Below are positions 25,778 through 34,642 of a DNA stretch of 64,000 nt, one piece after another. The stretch comes from JAOUEA01 sp963825685. GTDB taxonomy: Bacteria > Actinomycetota > UBA4738 > HRBIN12. A program made the position numbers and the translations under genes. Numbering within the stretch: the stretch's first letter is position 1; each line of letters starts with the position of its first letter. Under the pieces are notes generated by a model. The model ran no database searches. It was not told the origin of the DNA and worked only from the letters and a program-made list of their open reading frames with translations. The stretch is from the NCBI GenBank assembly GCA_963825685.1, contig CAWGUD010000033.1, positions 68,868 through 132,867 on the forward strand, in the 5' to 3' direction.

Positions 25778-26985
25778 GTCCCGACACCGCGACGTCACCC
25801 CTGCCGACCGTGCCCGACGAGCGTGGACGCTTCGGCGACTACGGGGGCCGGTACGTGCCCGAGGTGCTGATCCCCGCGCTCGACGAGCTCGCGGACGCCT
25901 GGGCGCGCCTGCGCGACGATCCGGGGTTCCGCGGCGAGCTCGGCGCGCTCAGCCGCGACTTCGTCGGACGTCCGACGCCGATCACCCACGCTGCCCGCCT
26001 CTCGGCCGAGCTCGGGTACGACGTCTGGTTGAAGCGCGAGGACCTCGCCCACACGGGAGCCCACAAGATCAACAACGCGCTCGGTCAGGCGCTGCTCGCC
26101 ACGCGACTCGGGAAGCGGCGCATCATCGCCGAGACCGGCGCCGGACAGCACGGGGTGGCCGCCGCCACGGCGTGCGCCCTGCTCGGGCTCCCGTGTGTCG
26201 TCTACATGGGCGAGGAGGACACGCACCGCCAGGCGCCGAACGTCGCGCGCATGAAGCTGCTCGGCGCCGAGGTCGTGCCCGTCACCGCCGGCACGAAGAC
26301 CCTGAAGGAAGCCGTGAACGAGGCGCTGCGCGACTGGGCGGCAACGGTCACCGACACCCACTACATCATCGGGTCGGTGGTGGGGCCTCACCCGTTCCCG
26401 CAGCTCGTTCGCGACCTGCAGCGGGTGATCGGCGACGAGGCCCGAGCCCAGTACGCCGAGCGACTGGGCGGCGATCCCGAGGTCGTCGTGGCATGCGTGG
26501 GCGGAGGGTCCAACGCGATCGGCATGTTCACGGCGTTCGTCGGCACCCCCGGCGTGCGGCTGATCGGGGTGGAGGCGGGCGGCCGAGGCATGAACCTGGG
26601 GGAGCACTGCTCCTCGATCACCCAGGGGCAGCCGGGCGTGCTGCACGGCGCGATGATGTACCTGCTGCAGGACGCCGAGGGGCAGATCGTCGAGACCCAC
26701 TCGATCTCGGCCGGCCTCGACTACCCGGGCGTGGGGCCCGAGCACGCGTGGCTGCACGACGAGGGGCTCGCGGAGTACGTGAGCGCCTCCGACGAGGACG
26801 CGCTCGCCGGCTTCCAGGCGCTCGCGCGCACCGAGGGCATCCTGCCGGCGTTGGAGCCCGCCCACGTGATCGGCTGGCTGCTGCACCGCCCCCTGCCGGA
26901 GGGCACCCGGGTCCTCGTCTGCCTCTCGGGCCGGGGCGACAAGGACCTCGACACCGTGCTCGCGGCGCTGGGGTCCCGCGCCTGA
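25774..26985 (+). CDS. trpB: Tryptophan synthase beta chain TrpB
   Basis: 403 residues, PLP enzyme condensing indole with serine. The PLP lysine is in HTGAHKINNALGQ, the glycine loop in CVGGGSNAIGMF, ETGAGQHGVA binds the carboxylate, and the C-terminal CLSGRGDKDLDTV block is present. The N-terminal FGDYGGRYVPEVLIPAL is diagnostic of TrpB1, the form that pairs with TrpA. ATG overlaps the trpC stop; TGATG overlap with trpA. Confidence 0.97.
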   Translation: MSPDTATSPLPTVPDERGRFGDYGGRYVPEVLIPALDELADAWARLRDDPGFRGELGALSRDFVGRPTPITHAARLSAELGYDVWLKREDLAHTGAHKINNALGQALLATRLGKRRIIAETGAGQHGVAAATACALLGLPCVVYMGEEDTHRQAPNVARMKLLGAEVVPVTAGTKTLKEAVNEALRDWAATVTDTHYIIGSVVGPHPFPQLVRDLQRVIGDEARAQYAERLGGDPEVVVACVGGGSNAIGMFTAFVGTPGVRLIGVEAGGRGMNLGEHCSSITQGQPGVLHGAMMYLLQDAEGQIVETHSISAGLDYPGVGPEHAWLHDEGLAEYVSASDEDALAGFQALARTEGILPALEPAHVIGWLLHRPLPEGTRVLVCLSGRGDKDLDTVLAALGSRA

Positions 26986-27758
26986 TGGGCGCCCTGGAGA
27001 CCGCGCTCCGGGCGCGTCGCGACCTCGGTGGACGTTCGTTCGTCCCCTACCTGACGGGCGGCTACCCGGGTGTCGATGCGGCCCTGCTCCGCGCGGTGGC
27101 CGACGCCGGCGCCGACGCGATCGAGGTGGGGGTGCCTCACTCCGACCCGGTGATGGACGGGGGAGTGATCCAGGAGGCGTCCTCGGCCGCGCTCGCGGCC
27201 GGCACCCGTCCGTCCGACGTGCTCGCGACGATCCGCGACGCCGCGCTCGACATCCCCGTCGCCGTGATGACCTACGTGAATCCCGTGCTCCGCCGCGGGA
27301 TCGAGGCGTTCCTGGACGAGGCGCGCGACGCGGGCGTCGCAGGCATCATCGTGCCGGACCTGCCGGTCGACGAGGCCGAGGCGTTCGACGCGGCCTGTGC
27401 GGCCAAGGGCATCGACGCCGTCCTGCTGGCCGCCCCCGGGGCCGCCCCCTCGCGGCTGGCCGAGATCGGCGCCAGGTCGCGTGGGTTCGTGTACTGCGTG
27501 GCGACCTACGGCGTCACCGGAGCACGAGATGCGCTGGGCGGCAGTGCTCGGGAGCTGGTCTCCGCCCTCCGCCCCCTCACCGACCTGCCCCTCCTGGTGG
27601 GGGTCGGGATCGGCACCCCCGATCAGGCGCGCCAGGCCGGCGAGTTCGCCGACGGCGTGATCGTCGGCAGCGCCTTGATGGCCCGGCTGGTGCAGGGCGA
27701 CCGCGGCGGCATGCTCGATCTGGCGCGATCGTTCCGCGAGGCCCTCCCACCCGACTGA
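26985..27758 (+). CDS. trpA: Tryptophan synthase alpha chain TrpA
   Basis: 257 residues. TrpA cleaves indole-3-glycerol phosphate and channels indole to TrpB. The catalytic Glu and Asp are in IEVGVPHSDPVMDGG. The usual FSDPxADGP reads HSDPVMDGG, so two neighbours of the Asp differ from the common form. Phosphate-site blocks TYGVTGARDALGG, GVGIGTPDQ and GVIVGSALM are present. Start overlaps the trpB stop. A GGTCCCC/GGGGACC inverted repeat (27761-27767, 27792-27798) just after the stop may end the operon. Confidence 0.95.
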   Translation: MGALETALRARRDLGGRSFVPYLTGGYPGVDAALLRAVADAGADAIEVGVPHSDPVMDGGVIQEASSAALAAGTRPSDVLATIRDAALDIPVAVMTYVNPVLRRGIEAFLDEARDAGVAGIIVPDLPVDEAEAFDAACAAKGIDAVLLAAPGAAPSRLAEIGARSRGFVYCVATYGVTGARDALGGSARELVSALRPLTDLPLLVGVGIGTPDQARQAGEFADGVIVGSALMARLVQGDRGGMLDLARSFREALPPD

Positions 27759-27760
27759 TC

Positions 27761-27798
27761 GGTCCCCGGGCCGAGGTGGCGGGCATCCCGAGGGGACC
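27761..27798 (+). terminator. Possible terminator after trpA
   Basis: Seven-base perfect inverted repeat GGTCCCC (27761-27767) / GGGGACC (27792-27798) starting two bases after the trpA stop. The loop is 24 bases and there is no U-run, so strength is doubtful. Confidence 0.3.
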
Positions 27799-27903
27799 CG
27801 TCGAACGTATGCACGTGCAGGCCGATCCGACGGAGCGGTTGGCTTGGAGGGACGGGATGTGATACCAACACGCGTCCCGAAGCACTCAAGGGAAGGGGGC
27901 CCG

Positions 27904-29223
27904 ATGAAGCGTCGACCTTGGCTGACGGTGATCGCCACCGTCGCCGCGCTCGCCCTGGTGGCGAGCGCTTGTTCCAACGACGACGGTGGTGGCGACACCG
28001 GCGACGGCACCGACACCGAGACCGCGGAAGCCGACGAGTTCGGCACGGTCGAGATCGCGGCGGGCGAGCCGATCAACATCGGTTCGCTGCTCGTGATCTC
28101 GGGCGCCGACGCCGCGCTCGGTCAGGACAGCCAGAACGGCGCCGTGCTCGCCGCCGACTACCTCGACGGCACGTTCGACGGCACCGACGGCCAGCTGCTC
28201 GGCCACGACATCCAGTGGACGCACGAGGACGAGCTCTGCTCGGCCGAAGGTGGTCAGGCTGGAGGCACCGCGCTCTCGGCCGACCCGTCCATCGTGGCCG
28301 TGATCGGCACGAGCTGCTCGAGCGCCGCGTTGGGCGTCGCCGACACGATCCTGTCGGAGAAGGGCATCCTGCTCTTCTCGCCGTCCAACACGAACCCGGC
28401 GCTGACCTCGGAAGAGGCGCACCAGCCGTTCTACGCGCGCACCGCGCACAACGACCGCATCCAGGGTGCGATCGTGGCGGAGTACGCCCTGAACGAGCAG
28501 GGGGCGACGAAGCTGGCGACGATCCACGACGAGAGCCCGTACACGCAGGGCCTCACCGCGGCCGCGGCCGTCAACTTCGAGGCCGGTGACGGCACCGTGA
28601 CGGTGCAGGAGCAGATCAACTCCGAGGACACCGACTTCAAGCCGCTGCTGCGGTCGATCGCTGAGGGCGAACCCGACGTGCTGTACGCGCCGGTGTTCGT
28701 CGCGGCGTGCTCGCTGATCCTCAAGCAGGCGGCCGAGATCATGCCCGACGTCACGATCATGGCGTCGGACGGGTGCATGAGCAGCGACACGCTCAAGAAC
28801 GCCGGCGACGCCGTCGACGGTGTCTTCCTGTCGTCGCCGGACATCTCGGTGTTCCAGGAGGGTGAGTTCTACTCCAACGAGTTCATCCCCGCCTACGAGG
28901 AGCAGTTCGGCACGGAGCCGACCTCGGTCTTCCACGCGCACAGCTTCGACGCGACGAACGTCCTGTTCGACGCGATCGAGCAGGTCGCGGTGGAGAACGA
29001 CGACGGCTCGCTGTCGATCCCTCGGACCGCCCTGCGCGACGCGGTGTTCGCGACGTCGGGGTACGAGGGCCTCACCGGCATCATCACCTGCACCGAACTC
29101 GGTGACTGTGCCACGGACGTGACGATCGGCATCTTCGAGGGCCCGAACTGGCCCGTCGAGGGTGGGGCGAAGCCCGACACACCGGTGTACAGCGACACGA
29201 AGTCGCTGGACGACGTCCTGTAG
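27904..29223 (+). CDS. livK: Branched-chain amino-acid ABC transporter binding lipoprotein
   Basis: 439 residues. Signal peptide with lipobox LVASAC (Cys at about 23), then a Gly/Asp/Thr-rich linker and a type I periplasmic-binding fold (INIGSLLVISGADAALGQDS, VIGTSCSSAALGVADTI, LYAPVFVAACSLILKQA). It should be a surface lipoprotein capturing leucine/isoleucine/valine or a related solute and delivering it to LivHM. The GGAAGGGGG ribosome site is strong. A GGGACG/CGTCCC repeat (27849-27854, 27873-27878) lies in the leader. A strong hairpin separates it from livH. Confidence 0.88.
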   Translation: MKRRPWLTVIATVAALALVASACSNDDGGGDTGDGTDTETAEADEFGTVEIAAGEPINIGSLLVISGADAALGQDSQNGAVLAADYLDGTFDGTDGQLLGHDIQWTHEDELCSAEGGQAGGTALSADPSIVAVIGTSCSSAALGVADTILSEKGILLFSPSNTNPALTSEEAHQPFYARTAHNDRIQGAIVAEYALNEQGATKLATIHDESPYTQGLTAAAAVNFEAGDGTVTVQEQINSEDTDFKPLLRSIAEGEPDVLYAPVFVAACSLILKQAAEIMPDVTIMASDGCMSSDTLKNAGDAVDGVFLSSPDISVFQEGEFYSNEFIPAYEEQFGTEPTSVFHAHSFDATNVLFDAIEQVAVENDDGSLSIPRTALRDAVFATSGYEGLTGIITCTELGDCATDVTIGIFEGPNWPVEGGAKPDTPVYSDTKSLDDVL

Positions 29224-29247
29224 TCCCGGAACGAGAGAACGACGGAT

Positions 29248-29279
29248 CCCCGGGCGACCGCGTGAGCGGTCGCCCGGGG
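29248..29279 (+). terminator. 14-bp GTGA-loop hairpin between livK and livH
   Basis: Perfect inverted repeat, arms 29248-29261 and 29266-29279, with loop GTGA, 25 bases after the livK stop. No U-run follows. This position is typical for a partial terminator or mRNA-stabilising hairpin that lets the binding protein be made in excess over the membrane parts. Confidence 0.55.
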
Positions 29280-29307
29280 GCCCATCCATGAGGGGGGCGG
29301 GCGAGGC

Positions 29308-30408
29308 GTGTCCAGTTCCGGGTCCGCACGAACCGTCGACGCGCGGCTGAGCGGTTTCGCGACGCTCCCGTGGCGTCGCATCATCCTGGTGGTGCTCGGT
29401 GCGACGATCGCGTTCGTCTCCGTCGCGGGCGCCTACAAGACCCTCACCCTGCCGGAAGGGGAACGGTACTCGGGCGACTTCTGGATCGACCAGATCGTCA
29501 ACGGCCTGGGTCAGGGCGCGATCCTCGCCCTGATCGCGCTCGGCTACACGCTCGTGTACGGCATCCTCCGCATGATCAACTTCGCCCACGGCGAGGTGTT
29601 CATGGCGGGGGCGTTCATCTCCTTCTTCTTCGCCGATGCGTATCTCAAGAGCGGGTTCCTCGACTCGAACACGTACCTCGCGCTCCTGATCCTGCTGGTC
29701 GTCTCGATCGCCGGGTCGACCCTCGTCGCGGTCCTGCTGGAGCGCATCGCCTATCGCCCCCTGCGCAACGCGCCGCGGCTCGTGCCGCTGATCACCGCGA
29801 TCGGGGCGTCCCTCTTCATCCAGAACGCGTTCCGCGGCTTCTTCGGACCGCAGCCCTACGGCTACCCGTTGCCGACGCTGCTGGAGGGGTCGGTCGAGAT
29901 CGTCGGCATCTCGGTGGCGAAGGTCCAGCTGCTCGTCTTCGTGACGGCGATCGTGGCGATGGTGGCTCTCCAGCTCTTCGTGAACCGCAGCCGGACGGGG
30001 CGCTCGATGCGAGCGGTCGCCGAGGACAGTGAGATCGCCAGCCTCATGGGGATCAACGTGGACCGCATCGTCGTGATCACGTTCGTCGTGGGCGGCATCC
30101 TCGCCGGCATCGCCGGTCTGCTGTTCGCCCTCACGTTCCAGCAGGTGCAGTTCACGATGGGCTTCAAGCCGGGCATCGCGGCGTTCACCGCCGCCGTGCT
30201 CGGCGGCATCGGCAGCATCGGCGGGGCCGCCCTCGGCGGGTTCGTGCTGGGGGTGCTCCAGGCCGTCGGACCGCCGCTGCTGCTGACCGGCTTCGGCATC
30301 CCGAGCCCGTTCTCCTTGAAGGACGCGTTCGTGTTCCTGATCCTGATCCTGGTGCTCGTGTTCCGACCCGGCGGCCTGCTCGGCTCCGGAGAGGCGGAGA
30401 AGGTCTGA
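29308..30408 (+). CDS. livH: Branched-chain amino-acid ABC permease LivH
   Basis: 366 residues with eight or more membrane segments, including an extra N-terminal one (about 22-40) before the normal LivH core. Family blocks: GQGAILALIALGYTLVYGIL, MINFAHGEVFMAGAF and GRSMRAVAEDSEIASLMGI (the EAA-like loop contacting the ATPases). The GTG start is the best open position, with a weak GA-rich ribosome site. The stop overlaps the next gene (TGATG). Forms the membrane channel with LivM. Confidence 0.92.
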   Translation: MSSSGSARTVDARLSGFATLPWRRIILVVLGATIAFVSVAGAYKTLTLPEGERYSGDFWIDQIVNGLGQGAILALIALGYTLVYGILRMINFAHGEVFMAGAFISFFFADAYLKSGFLDSNTYLALLILLVVSIAGSTLVAVLLERIAYRPLRNAPRLVPLITAIGASLFIQNAFRGFFGPQPYGYPLPTLLEGSVEIVGISVAKVQLLVFVTAIVAMVALQLFVNRSRTGRSMRAVAEDSEIASLMGINVDRIVVITFVVGGILAGIAGLLFALTFQQVQFTMGFKPGIAAFTAAVLGGIGSIGGAALGGFVLGVLQAVGPPLLLTGFGIPSPFSLKDAFVFLILILVLVFRPGGLLGSGEAEKV

Positions 30409-31013
30409 TGCGGGCGGCCGTCCGGATCGGGGCGATCGCCGGGATCGTGACGATCTTCCTCGCGGCGGTCGGTCTGATCGGCAACTTCACCGAGCTGAAC
30501 CTGATCGGCACCCAGGTGACGTTCGCCGGTCTGATGATCGTGACGCCGCCGCTGCTCGCCGGCTACGTGACCATCACGCCGCGGGTCGAGGCGGGACAGT
30601 TGATCGAGCTCGGTCGCGGGCAGGCGCTCGCGGCCGGTGCGACCGCCGGGGCGCTCGCCGGCGTGGTCTTCGGGGCGTTCGTGGTCTTCGTCGACACGTT
30701 CGGCGTCGAGCGCATCCGCGAGGTGTTCATCAACATCTCACCCGAGCTGATGGAGTACCTGACGCGAGGACGCCCCGCGATCGTCGCGGCCGCGATCCTC
30801 GTCGCCGTCTCGGTGGCAGCTGGCGCGGCCGGAGCGGGGTACCGCACGCTGCCCGATCCTGTCCGCCGCCCGCTGGGGACGGCCGTGTGGGTGACGCTGC
30901 TCTTCGGGTTCCTGCAGCGCATCGTGCCGATCGCGCTCGACCAGCTCGATGTGGAGCGCGACTGGATGTACAGCAAGGTGACCGGGGGCCTGACGTGGGT
31001 CGGCGCGGCGTGA
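30408..31013 (+). CDS. Unrecognised five-span membrane protein inside the liv operon
   Basis: 201 residues with about five hydrophobic segments (7-27, 32-55, 65-92, 122-145, 158-178). It has no LivH/LivM EAA loop and no motif I recognise. It is locked between livH and livM by overlaps at both ends (TGATG and GTGA), so it is co-translated with the transporter. It may be an accessory or assembly subunit, or a detached N-terminal extension of LivM. Function not established. Confidence 0.75.
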   Translation: MRAAVRIGAIAGIVTIFLAAVGLIGNFTELNLIGTQVTFAGLMIVTPPLLAGYVTITPRVEAGQLIELGRGQALAAGATAGALAGVVFGAFVVFVDTFGVERIREVFINISPELMEYLTRGRPAIVAAAILVAVSVAAGAAGAGYRTLPDPVRRPLGTAVWVTLLFGFLQRIVPIALDQLDVERDWMYSKVTGGLTWVGAA

Positions 31014-32190
31014 TCGCGGCGGTCGCCGCGGGCGCCTCCGTGCTGAAGGCCCGCAAGGGCGATGCGATCCGCGCCGCGATCAGGGGTCAACGTGACCGGC
31101 GGGCCGACGGTCCTCGCCTCACCCCGCTCACCTTCGCTCTGATGCTCGTGGGTCTCGCCGTCGTGCTGATCGCGCCCCACGTGCTCGGCTCCGTGATCTC
31201 CGAGGTCCTCGGCACCGTCATGGTGTTCGCGTTGCTCGGCCTCGGGCTCAACATCGTCGTGGGCTACGCCGGACTGCTGGACCTCGGGTACGTGTTCTTC
31301 TTCACGCTCGGGGCGTACTCCCTCGCCCTGCTCACCGGGGCCACCTTGAACACGTTCGTCGGCTCCACCGAGCCGGCGATCGCCTTCAACCTCAACTTCT
31401 ACGTCGCGATCCCGATCGTCGTGCTGATCGCCGCCGGCGCCGGCGTGCTGATCGGTGCGCCGGTGCTGCGCCTGCGCGGCGACTACCTCGCGCTCGTCAC
31501 CCTCGGCCTGGGCGAGATGATCGTCGTGCTGGTCACGAGTCCCATGGCTCGAGCCGCTCGTCGGCGGTCCCCAGGGCATGCGCGACATCACCGACGCCGC
31601 GGTCGGGAACTTCGGGTTCCGCGATCCCGAAGCACTTCTACTACCTCGCGTTCGCCTTCGTCGTGCTCGCGCTCTTCGTCTCGTGGCGCCTCGCGAACTC
31701 GCGCGTCGGCCGTGCGTGGACCGCGCTGCGCGAGGACGAGCAGGTCGCCGACGCGATGGGTGTGAGCACGACCGCCTACAAGCTGCTCGCGTTCGCGATG
31801 GGCGGCGCGATCGGCTCGGTCGGCGGCGCGTTGTTCGCCGTGAAGATCGGCTCCCTCACGCCGGCGAGCTTCACCGTGCTCGTCTCGATCCAGGTGCTCG
31901 GCATCGTGATCCTGGGAGGCATCGGCAGCCTGCCCGGCGTGATCGTCGGGTCCCTCGTGCTCGTGGGCCTCCCGGGGCTGCTGCGCGAGTTCGAGGAGTA
32001 CCGCCTGCTCGCCTACGGCGCGGCGCTCGTCGCGGTGATGCTGCTGCGGCCCGCGGGCCTCATCCCCAACGTGCGCAGGAGCCGTGAGCTGAAGGACGAG
32101 GATCGAGAACAGGACAAGTGGGCCAGCGACGTGGCGGCCGACGAACACGCGGCGACGCCCATCACGCCGCTCGGGGAGGGCGCCGGATGA
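31010..32190 (+). CDS. livM: Branched-chain amino-acid ABC permease LivM (two +1 frameshifts)
   Basis: About 392 residues when repaired. Family blocks: LGLGLNIVVGYAGLLDLGYV, LRLRGDYLALVTLGLGEMI, then, after two shifts, NSRVGRAWTALREDEQVADAMG (the loop contacting LivG/F) and LGIVILGGIGSLPGVIVG. Dropping one C at 31541-31543 and one C at 31626-31628 gives a single frame reading ...TSPWLEPLVGG... and ...FRDPKHFYYLAF.... The C-terminal 50 residues are a hydrophilic extension. GTG start overlaps the preceding gene; stop overlaps livG (ATGA). Confidence 0.9.
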
Positions 32191-32978
32191 GCCCCGCCCT
32201 GCTGGAGGTCGACGGCGTCACGAAGCGGTTCGGGGGGCTCAGCGCCCTCAACGACCTCTCGTTCGAGGTCGCGGAGGGCGAGATCGTCTCGATCATCGGC
32301 CCCAACGGCGCCGGCAAGTCGACCGTGTTCAACGTGATCACCGGCCTCTACCCGCCCGACGAGGGCGACGTGCGCCTGCGTGGCATCTCGGTCGTGGGTC
32401 TGGCGCCGAACCGCCTCACGCGGGCGGGGATCGCGCGCACGTTCCAGAACGTGCACCTCTTCCCGAACATGACCGTGCTCGAGAACGCGATGGTCGGACA
32501 GCACTGCCGCAGCAAGGCGGGGGTCTTCGGGTCGATCTTCCGCCCGCCCTCGGTGCGCCGCGAGGAAGCCGCGATCCGCGCTCGCGCCCAGGAGAGCCTC
32601 GAGTTCTTCGGGTCGCGATTGGCCGGGTACCGACAGGACCAGCCCGCGTTCGTGCTCTCGTACGCGAACCGACGGCGGCTCGAGATGGCCCGGGCGCTGG
32701 CCACCGATCCCGCCATCATCCTGCTCGACGAACCGACCGCGGGGATGAACCCGCGCGAGACGCTCGAGCTGCGCGACCACATCGTGCGCATGCGCGACGA
32801 GCTCGGCCTCACCGTGCTCGTGATCGAGCACGACATGCGGGTGGTCAAGGGCGTGTCGGATCGCGTGATCGCGTGCGACTACGGTCGCAAGATCGCCGAG
32901 GGCACGTACGAGGAGGTCGCCAACGACGAGCACGTCGTCGAGGCCTACCTGGGGGTCCGGCACGAGGAGCTCGGGTGA
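32187..32978 (+). CDS. livG: Branched-chain amino-acid ABC ATPase LivG
   Basis: 263 residues. Walker A GPNGAGKST (about 39-47), Walker B ATDPAIILLDEPTAG and the H-loop VIEHDMR are intact, and the LivG-specific IARTFQNVHLFPNMTVLEN block is present. The ABC signature, normally LSYGxQRRLE, reads LSYANRRRLEMARAL, changing the Gly and Gln. Start overlaps livM; stop overlaps livF (GTGA). Pairs with LivF to drive LivHM. Confidence 0.93.
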   Translation: MSPALLEVDGVTKRFGGLSALNDLSFEVAEGEIVSIIGPNGAGKSTVFNVITGLYPPDEGDVRLRGISVVGLAPNRLTRAGIARTFQNVHLFPNMTVLENAMVGQHCRSKAGVFGSIFRPPSVRREEAAIRARAQESLEFFGSRLAGYRQDQPAFVLSYANRRRLEMARALATDPAIILLDEPTAGMNPRETLELRDHIVRMRDELGLTVLVIEHDMRVVKGVSDRVIACDYGRKIAEGTYEEVANDEHVVEAYLGVRHEELG

Positions 32979-33709
32979 GCGACGTCGTCGAGCGCACGCC
33001 GGTGCTGGAGCTGCGCAACGTCTCCACCCACTACGGCCTCGTCGCGGTGCTGCGGGAGGTCGACATGCAGATCTTCTCGGGTGAGATGGTCTGCCTGCTC
33101 GGAGGCAACGCGAGCGGCAAGAGCACGACCCTGAAGACGATCTTGGGCTACGTGACCCCGTCCGAGGGTGAGGTGATCTTCGAGGGGGAGACGATCTCCG
33201 GTCTGTCGACCTCGGAGATCGTTCGTCGCGGCATCTCGATGGTGCCCGAGAACCGCCGGTTGTTCGCGGACATGACGGTCGACGAGAACCTGCAGCTCGG
33301 GGCCTATCTGCGCACCGACAAGGAGTCGATCGCTCGCGACCGTGAGCAGGTGCTGGAGACGTTCCCTCGCGTCCGCGAGCGACTGAAGCAGAAGGCGGGC
33401 ACCCTCTCCGGCGGTGAGCAGCAGATGGTGGCGATGGGGCGCGCGCTGATGGCCGACCCGAAGGTGCTGCTGATGGACGAGCCGTCGATGGGGCTCGCCC
33501 CCGTGCTCGTCGAGCAGGTCTTCGAGATCATCCAGACGATCCGCGAGCTCGGGCGCACCGTGTTCGTCGTGGAGCAGAACGCGAACATGGCCCTGCGCAT
33601 CGCCGATCGCGGGTACGTGATCCAGACCGGGGAGGTCGTGCTGGCCGACACGGCCGAGGCGCTGCTCAACAACCCCCAGATGCGCCAGGCGTACCTGGGC
33701 GAGCTCTGA
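32975..33709 (+). CDS. livF: Branched-chain amino-acid ABC ATPase LivF
   Basis: 244 residues. Signature LSGGEQQMVAMGRALM, Walker B LLMDEPSMGLAP and H-loop VEQNANMAL are typical LivF. The Walker A reads GGNASGKST, with Ala where GxxGxGKS normally has Gly. GTG start overlaps livG. The stop is 11 bases before the ornithine-cyclodeaminase-like gene, which is probably in the same mRNA. Confidence 0.93.
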   Translation: MSDVVERTPVLELRNVSTHYGLVAVLREVDMQIFSGEMVCLLGGNASGKSTTLKTILGYVTPSEGEVIFEGETISGLSTSEIVRRGISMVPENRRLFADMTVDENLQLGAYLRTDKESIARDREQVLETFPRVRERLKQKAGTLSGGEQQMVAMGRALMADPKVLLMDEPSMGLAPVLVEQVFEIIQTIRELGRTVFVVEQNANMALRIADRGYVIQTGEVVLADTAEALLNNPQMRQAYLGEL

Positions 33710-33720
33710 GGTCGGGCGCC

Positions 33721-34642
33721 GTGCAGGTGCCCTTCGTGGACGCCGCCGAGTTGGCTCGTCGCCTCCCGATGCGAGACGCGATCGACGCCCTCGAGGTGGC
33801 GTTCCGCGACGGCGACCCATCGGCCACCCCGCTGCGATCGCACGTCACGACCCCCGAGGGAGCCTTGCTGCTGATGCCTGCGGTGGGGGAGGCCGGGGTG
33901 GGCGTGAAGCTCGTGACCCTGACCGAGGCGAACCCGGACCGCGGGCTGCCGTTGATCCACGCGCTCTACGCGCTGTTCGATCCGGTGACCCAGGCGCCGC
34001 GGATGCTCGTCGACGGGTCGGCGCTGACCGCCCTGCGCACCGGGGCCGTGAGCGGGCTCGCCACGCGGTACCTGGCGCGCGCCGATGCCACGAGGCTCGT
34101 GATCTTCGGCGCGGGGGTGCAGGCGCATGCCCACCTGGAGGCGATCGCCACCGTGCGTTCCGTGACCCATCTCGTGGTCGTGAGCCGGACGCGCGATCGC
34201 GCCGAGCGGCTGGTGGAGCGAGCGGCCACGATGGGGATCGACGCCGAGGTCGGAACGATGCGACGCCGTGGCCGACGCCGACGTCGTCTGCACCTGCACC
34301 ACGTCGACCGAGCCGTTGTTCGACGGGGAACGGCTCGCCCCGGGGGCCCACGTGAACGCGGTCGGCGCGTACCGACCTGAGACCAGGGAGGTCGACACCG
34401 AGACCGTGCGCAGGGCCCGCGTCGTGGTGGAGACGAGGGCGGCGGCGCTGGAGGAGGCGGGCGATCTGCTGCTGCCGATCGGCGAGGGCGCGATCTCGGC
34501 CGACCACGTGATCGCGGACCTGCAGGAGGTCGTGCGGGGCAGCGCGGTCCGTGAGGGCGACGACGACGTCACCCTGTTCGAGTCGGTCGGCTTGGCGTTC
34601 GAGGATCTCGCGGTGGCGGGAGCGCTCGTCGCCGCGCTGTGA
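33721..34642 (+). CDS. Ornithine cyclodeaminase / mu-crystallin family protein (one +1 frameshift)
   Basis: About 306 residues. The family includes ornithine cyclodeaminase, alanine dehydrogenase and ketimine reductases. Visible: GVKLVTLTEANPDRGLPLIHALY, LVDGSALTALRTGAVSGLATRYLA, the NAD(P) loop LVIFGAGVQAHAHLEAI, then after a shift DADVVCTCTTS, GAHVNAVGAYRPETREVD. Removing one base at about 34251-34262 rejoins the frames. Substrate cannot be told from sequence; being at the end of the liv operon suggests catabolism or interconversion of the imported amino acid. GTG start. Confidence 0.82.

Noticed and set aside
33721..34642. Calling the OCD-family gene a true ornithine cyclodeaminase
   Set aside because: The family covers several enzymes and no substrate-deciding residues can be judged here, so only the family name is used.
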